DNA from: Holophagales bacterium UBA2201
Lineage (GTDB): Bacteria; Acidobacteriota; Thermoanaerobaculia; UBA2201
Length of the DNA stretch: 26,338 nucleotides
Direction of reading: 5' to 3'
Assembly: GCA_002327305.1 (NCBI GenBank)
Contig: DCUZ01000043.1
Location: 1 to 26,338 of the forward strand
Program-made: the position numbers and the translations under genes
Notes under the pieces: generated by a model
The model's input: only the letters and a program-made list of their open reading frames with translations
What the model was told of the DNA's origin: nothing
The model's database searches: none
Part shown: piece by piece, positions 22,387-26,338 of the stretch
Position numbering within the stretch: position 1 is the stretch's first letter
How the letters are laid out: each line of letters begins with the position of its first letter

Positions 22387-24048
22387 TCACTCCTCCTCCG
22401 AAAGGGAGAGGAGCTTGCGGGCATGGGTCAAGGCCGAGGGGAACTCGTCGCCCCCCAGCATCCGGGCGATCTCCCGCTCCCGCTCCTTCCCTTCCAGCGG
22501 CTCCACGGAGGTGACGGTCCGGTCCCCCTTGACCTTCTTGTCCACCCTCAGATGGCGGTCGGCCCACACGGCCACCTGGGGGAGGTGGGAGACGCAGAGG
22601 ATCTGGTCGTGCGCCGCGAGGGCCTGGAGCATCCGGCCCACGGCCGTGGCCGCCCGTCCGCCGATCCCCTGGTCCACCTCGTCGAAGACCAGCACCTTGC
22701 CCCGGCGGGCCTGGACCGCCTGCTGGAGGGCCAGTTGGATGCGGGAGAGTTCCCCCCCCGAAGCCATCTTCTCCAGCGGGAGCATCCCCTCGCCGGGATT
22801 GGTGCGGATGAGGAACAGGGCGGCGTCGGAGCCGGACGGGGTGGGCGCTTCCGGCGTGTGACGCACCTCCACCCTGAACTGGGCCTTCTCCAGGTTCAGC
22901 GACGGGAGGAGGGCCTGCACCCGCTCCTGAAGGGTCCGCGCGGCCGTTTTGCGGGCCTTGTTCAACGCGGAGGCCGCCGCGGCGTAGGCCGCGAGGGCGT
23001 CTGAGACCTCGGCCCCGGCCGCCTTCAGCGTCCCCTCCAGGTCCTCCAACTCGGCCAGTTCGCGTCCCATCCGCCGGCGCGCCTCCACCACCGCCTCCAG
23101 CGTGGCGCCGTATTTTTTCTTGAGAAGGTCGAGGGCGGCGAGGCGCGATTCCACCGCGTCGAGGGTGGTCTCCGGCGCCTCGGTCTGGGAGAGTTCGCGG
23201 TCCAGGGTGTACGAGACATCCTCGAGCGCTTCCCGCGCCTCGCGCACCTGCCGGGCGGCGTCGGCGAACCCGGGCATCATCCCGGAAAGGGGATCGAGGC
23301 GCTCCTCGATGGATTTGAGCGTTCCGATGAGCGAGGCGTCCTCGTTGTCCAGCGCCTTGAGGGTGAAATTCAGGGCCTCCGATATCTCCTCCCGCCCCCT
23401 CAGCCGCGCCTTGGAGGCCTTCAATTCCTCCTCCTCGCCGGGCCGGGGGGACGCGGCGTCGATCTCCCTGACGGCGAAGCCGAGGTAGTCCACGAGGCGC
23501 GCCCGCTCGGCGGCCCTGGCCTGGAGGACCTCCAGGCGGTCCACAGAGCCCTTCCACCGGGCGTGGGCCTCGGCCACGGCGGTCCGATCGAGCGAGCCCA
23601 CGGCGTCGAGCAGGTCGAGGCGGTAGGCCTCGTCCAGGAGGTTCAACTGCTCCGCCTGTCCATGGATGGCGATGGCCCGCGCCCCCAGCTCGGCCAGGAT
23701 CTTCAGGGGGACGGGGGAGCCGTTGATGAAGACGCGCCCGGGCTTGTCGCGGTGGACCTCGCGCTTGAGGATCAGCAGTTGGTCGTCCGATTCCACGCCG
23801 CGCTCTTCGAGGAGGGCGCGCACCCCGGCCGGGATGTCGCGGAAGATCCCCTCCACGGTGAGGGCGGCCTCGCCGTGGCGGATGAGGTCGGGGTCGGTGC
23901 GGTCCCCGGCCAGCAGTTTGAGGGCATCCACGACGATGGATTTCCCCGCGCCGGTCTCTCCGGTCAGAAGGTTGAGCCGGGGCGAGGCGGAAACGGCCAC
24001 CTCCCGGATGGTGGCGAGGTTGCGGATGCGCAGTTCTTCGAGGATCAC
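22387..24048 (-). CDS. recN: DNA repair protein RecN
   Basis: The 553-residue SMC-like ATPase acts early in double-strand-break repair. Walker A is GETGAGKS (residues 30-37). Two long coiled-coil arms follow (about 150-350). The C-terminal half has the ABC signature ASGGELSRIQLALQ, Walker B VLVFDEVDQGIGG and the H-loop region ILCVSHLPQVA. The start is a GTG at 24048, giving the family-typical N-terminus (M/V)ILEELRIRNLATI. An exact TATAAT lies 6 nt before it and no ribosome binding site is present, so the mRNA is probably leaderless. A long open frame continues upstream to 24780, but it lies across the antiphase ymdB gene and is not part of recN. Confidence 0.96.
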   Translation of the reverse strand: MILEELRIRNLATIREVAVSASPRLNLLTGETGAGKSIVVDALKLLAGDRTDPDLIRHGEAALTVEGIFRDIPAGVRALLEERGVESDDQLLILKREVHRDKPGRVFINGSPVPLKILAELGARAIAIHGQAEQLNLLDEAYRLDLLDAVGSLDRTAVAEAHARWKGSVDRLEVLQARAAERARLVDYLGFAVREIDAASPRPGEEEELKASKARLRGREEISEALNFTLKALDNEDASLIGTLKSIEERLDPLSGMMPGFADAARQVREAREALEDVSYTLDRELSQTEAPETTLDAVESRLAALDLLKKKYGATLEAVVEARRRMGRELAELEDLEGTLKAAGAEVSDALAAYAAAASALNKARKTAARTLQERVQALLPSLNLEKAQFRVEVRHTPEAPTPSGSDAALFLIRTNPGEGMLPLEKMASGGELSRIQLALQQAVQARRGKVLVFDEVDQGIGGRAATAVGRMLQALAAHDQILCVSHLPQVAVWADRHLRVDKKVKGDRTVTSVEPLEGKEREREIARMLGGDEFPSALTHARKLLSLSEEE

Positions 24049-24054
24049 GCGGAA

Positions 24055-24060
24055 ATTATA
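24055..24060 (-). promoter_or_regulatory. consensus -10 element (TATAAT) of recN
   Basis: The minus strand reads TATAAT, TTCCGC, GTG. No clear -35 and no Shine-Dalgarno sequence are present. No SOS-type palindrome is visible around it. The remainder of the 158-bp gap 24049-24206 holds nothing else I can recognise. Confidence 0.65.
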
Positions 24061-24206
24061 CCCCGCTCGCCGCGATTGCGCTTGCCCAGATGGAGCCGGA
24101 CGCCCCGCCGGTCGAGCGTGCGGGAACCCATCGGATTCCGAGGTCCACCGGGTGGAACGGAAGAAGGCGATCCCCTTATGGGGGCGTCGCGCCGCCGGGC
24201 CGGGCG

Positions 24207-24992
24207 CTACAGCGGCGGGACCAGGACATGCCGGATCGCCGTGGCCCTCTTGGCCGGGAAGTCGATGTCGATGAGGGCGGCCGCGAGGTGGCCGGGGGCG
24301 CGGGCCACCTCGAACCGGACAGGGGCCTGGCGCAGGAACCGGCCGACGATGACCTCCTTGTCGAATCCGATGACGGAATCGTAGGCGCCGGTCATCCCGA
24401 CATCCGTGATGAACGCGGTCCCCCCGGGGAGGACCCGCGCGTCGGCGGTGGGAACGTGGGTGTGGGTGCCCCAGACGGCGGCGGCGCGGCCGTCGGCGTA
24501 GTGGCCGAAGGCCTGCTTCTCCGAGGTCGCTTCGCCGTGGAAGTCCACGAGGAGGGGGACCTCGGGCGGGAGTTCGGCCAGGAGGGAGTCGAGGGCGCGG
24601 AAGGGGCAGTCGAGCATGTCCATGAACACCCGCCCCTCCAATTGGACCACCGCCACCTTCCGCCCGTCGGGCAGGGGCCAGACGATGTGGCCGCGGCCCG
24701 GGTTGCCGGGGGGATAGTTGGCGGGGCGCAGGACCATGGGGTAGAGGTCGAGGGCGTTGGAAAACTCCTTCTTGTCCCACACGTGGCTCCCCGCGGTGAA
24801 GACATGGATGGGGAGGGTCAGGAGCTCCTCCATGGTCTTGAGGTCCGGCCCGAACCCCCCGGCGGCGTTCTCGATGTTGGCCACCACCAGGTGGACGCCG
24901 TGCTCCTTGATGAACCCCGGCAAGTACTCCGCCAGGGCCTTCCGTCCCGGCTTCCCCACCACATCGCCGATGCCCAAAACGCGCAGATTCAC
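24207..24992 (-). CDS. ymdB: YmdB-family metallophosphoesterase (TIGR00282-like)
   Basis: The 261-residue product matches Bacillus YmdB in length and motif order: GDVVGKPG (D10), NIENAAGGFG (E41, N42), GSHVWDKKE (68-76), DFHGEATSEK (H152), GTHTHVPTAD (H177, H179) and TDVGMTGAYDSVIG. YmdB is a cyclic-nucleotide phosphodiesterase often found beside rny. Here the metal-binding Asn of the usual GNHTWD motif is Ser69 (GSHVWD), and the Gly before Glu in NGENA is Ile40. The start is a GTG at 24992 with only a G-rich stretch upstream. It follows rny on the same strand with two tandem arrays in the 459-bp gap, so it may depend on the rny transcript. Confidence 0.92.
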   Translation of the reverse strand: MNLRVLGIGDVVGKPGRKALAEYLPGFIKEHGVHLVVANIENAAGGFGPDLKTMEELLTLPIHVFTAGSHVWDKKEFSNALDLYPMVLRPANYPPGNPGRGHIVWPLPDGRKVAVVQLEGRVFMDMLDCPFRALDSLLAELPPEVPLLVDFHGEATSEKQAFGHYADGRAAAVWGTHTHVPTADARVLPGGTAFITDVGMTGAYDSVIGFDKEVIVGRFLRQAPVRFEVARAPGHLAAALIDIDFPAKRATAIRHVLVPPL

Positions 24993-25014
24993 CGCCCGCC
25001 CCCCGCTAGCGCGT

Positions 25015-25262
25015 CGCTGGAACGCTTGAAGGCTGGAAGGCTGGAAGGCTGGAAGGCTGGAACGCTAGAAGGCTTGAAGGCTAGAACGCTGGAAGGCTTG
25101 AAAGCTAGAACGCTGGAAGGCTTGAAAGCTTGAACGCTGGAAGGCTTGAAAGCTAGAACGCTAGAAGGCTTGAAAGCTAGAACGCTAGAAGGCTTGAAAG
25201 CTTGAACGCTAGAAGGCTTGAAAGCTTGAACGCTAGAAGGCTTGAAAGCTAGAACGCTAGAA
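25015..25262. repeat. 31-unit octamer tandem array with 24-bp higher-order period
   Basis: Thirty-one consecutive 8-bp units fit NGCTNGAA with no insertion or deletion over 248 bp. The first six are mostly CGCTGGAA, CGCTTGAA and GGCTGGAA. From 25063 the order becomes a 24-bp triplet (CGCT-GAA, GGCTTGAA, AGCT-GAA) repeated eight times plus one unit. It sits just upstream of ymdB, between rny and ymdB. Confidence 0.96.
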
Positions 25263-25292
25263 TGCCAGAACAAATCGGCAGGGGAGGGGGAG

Positions 25293-25450
25293 CCTTCAGC
25301 CTTCAGCCTGCAGCCTTCAGCCTTGTAGGGGGAGCCTTCAGCCTTCAGCCTGTAGCCTTCAGCCTTGTAGGAGGCGCCTTCTGCCTTCAGCCTTCTACCT
25401 TCAGCCTTGTAGTGGGAGCCTTCCAGCCTTCCAGCTTTCCAGCTTTCCAG
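25293..25450. repeat. heptamer/octamer array abutting the rny stop
   Basis: Three 42-bp blocks (25293-25418), each of six 7-bp units based on CCTTCAG and ending CCTTGTA plus a G-rich heptamer, are followed by four octamers: CCTTCCAG twice and CTTTCCAG twice (25419-25450). The array ends one base before the rny stop codon at 25452-25454. The octamers are the reverse complement of the GGCTGGAA type in the 25015-25262 array. Confidence 0.94.
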
Positions 25451-25451
25451 C

Positions 25452-26338
<887 letters not shown>

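Noticed and set aside
20655..22514. A 619-codon open frame on the plus strand
   Set aside because: Antisense to the TPR gene, which has clear repeats, a signal peptide and a ribosome binding site.
24049..24780. N-terminal extension of recN
   Set aside because: It overlaps ymdB antiphase; the GTG at 24048 gives the normal RecN N-terminus and Walker A position.
25015..25450. CRISPR array or coding repeat protein in the rny-ymdB gap
   Set aside because: Units are 7-8 bp with no unique spacers. The minus-strand peptide reading is a by-product of an indel-free array with a 24-bp period and has no start signal.

Overview
This is a high-GC stretch of a bacterial chromosome. The organism very probably has an outer membrane, because the window encodes a complete inner-membrane/adaptor/outer-membrane (CzcA/CzcB/CzcC-type) efflux pump, lipoproteins and several secreted proteins. 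RNase Y next to a YmdB-family phosphoesterase, the HgcC-like AbrB protein beside arsM, and the short tandem arrays next to stop codons fit groups such as Nitrospirota, Desulfobacterota, Methylomirabilota or Acidobacteriota. No marker here fixes the phylum. I see no rRNA, tRNA, CRISPR array, transposase or integrase.

Layout, plus strand 1-3711: two small hypothetical genes, an EcsC-like gene, then a tight operon (possible 33-codon leader ORF, ECF-type sigma factor, zinc-finger anti-sigma factor, periplasmic metal-sensor-like protein, secreted Cys/His/Met-rich three-module protein). The operon ends in a strong intrinsic terminator at 3679-3711. It reads as a self-contained metal- or envelope-stress circuit whose last gene is probably the effector or metal buffer.

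3722-9199: glgB (minus) and an EamA permease (plus) diverge from a short promoter region. Downstream lies a rearranged accessory patch. It holds a C-terminal relic of a formylglycine-generating-enzyme-like gene, a partial, internally deleted copy of the permease promoter and 5' end fused in frame to an unrelated cysteine-containing ORF, and a secreted protein of uneven base composition.

9285-16998 (minus): an arsenic/metal block. A sigma70-type promoter with a perfect inverted repeat over its -10 drives an HgcC-like AbrB regulator, arsM and an isoprenylcysteine-methyltransferase-like membrane protein, all with 4-bp overlaps. About 50 bp further on, a small secreted Cys protein precedes czcC, czcB and czcA homologues; this may be one long transcript or two.

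16999-18273: AT-richer accessory DNA with a REP-like palindromic element, a lipoprotein of unknown function, alternative hairpins, a terminator-like hairpin and short tandem arrays. 18274-26338 (minus): housekeeping genes arranged as rny-ymdB, recN-TPR lipoprotein-like/secreted protein and pentapeptide protein-trpS. A 248-bp array of exactly 31 octamers and a 158-bp heptamer/octamer array lie between rny and ymdB.

A theme across the window is promoter architecture. At least five transcription-unit-leading genes have a -10-like hexamer only 6-8 nt before the start codon and no Shine-Dalgarno sequence, which suggests leaderless mRNAs. Internal operon genes instead carry clear Shine-Dalgarno sequences or overlap the preceding gene.
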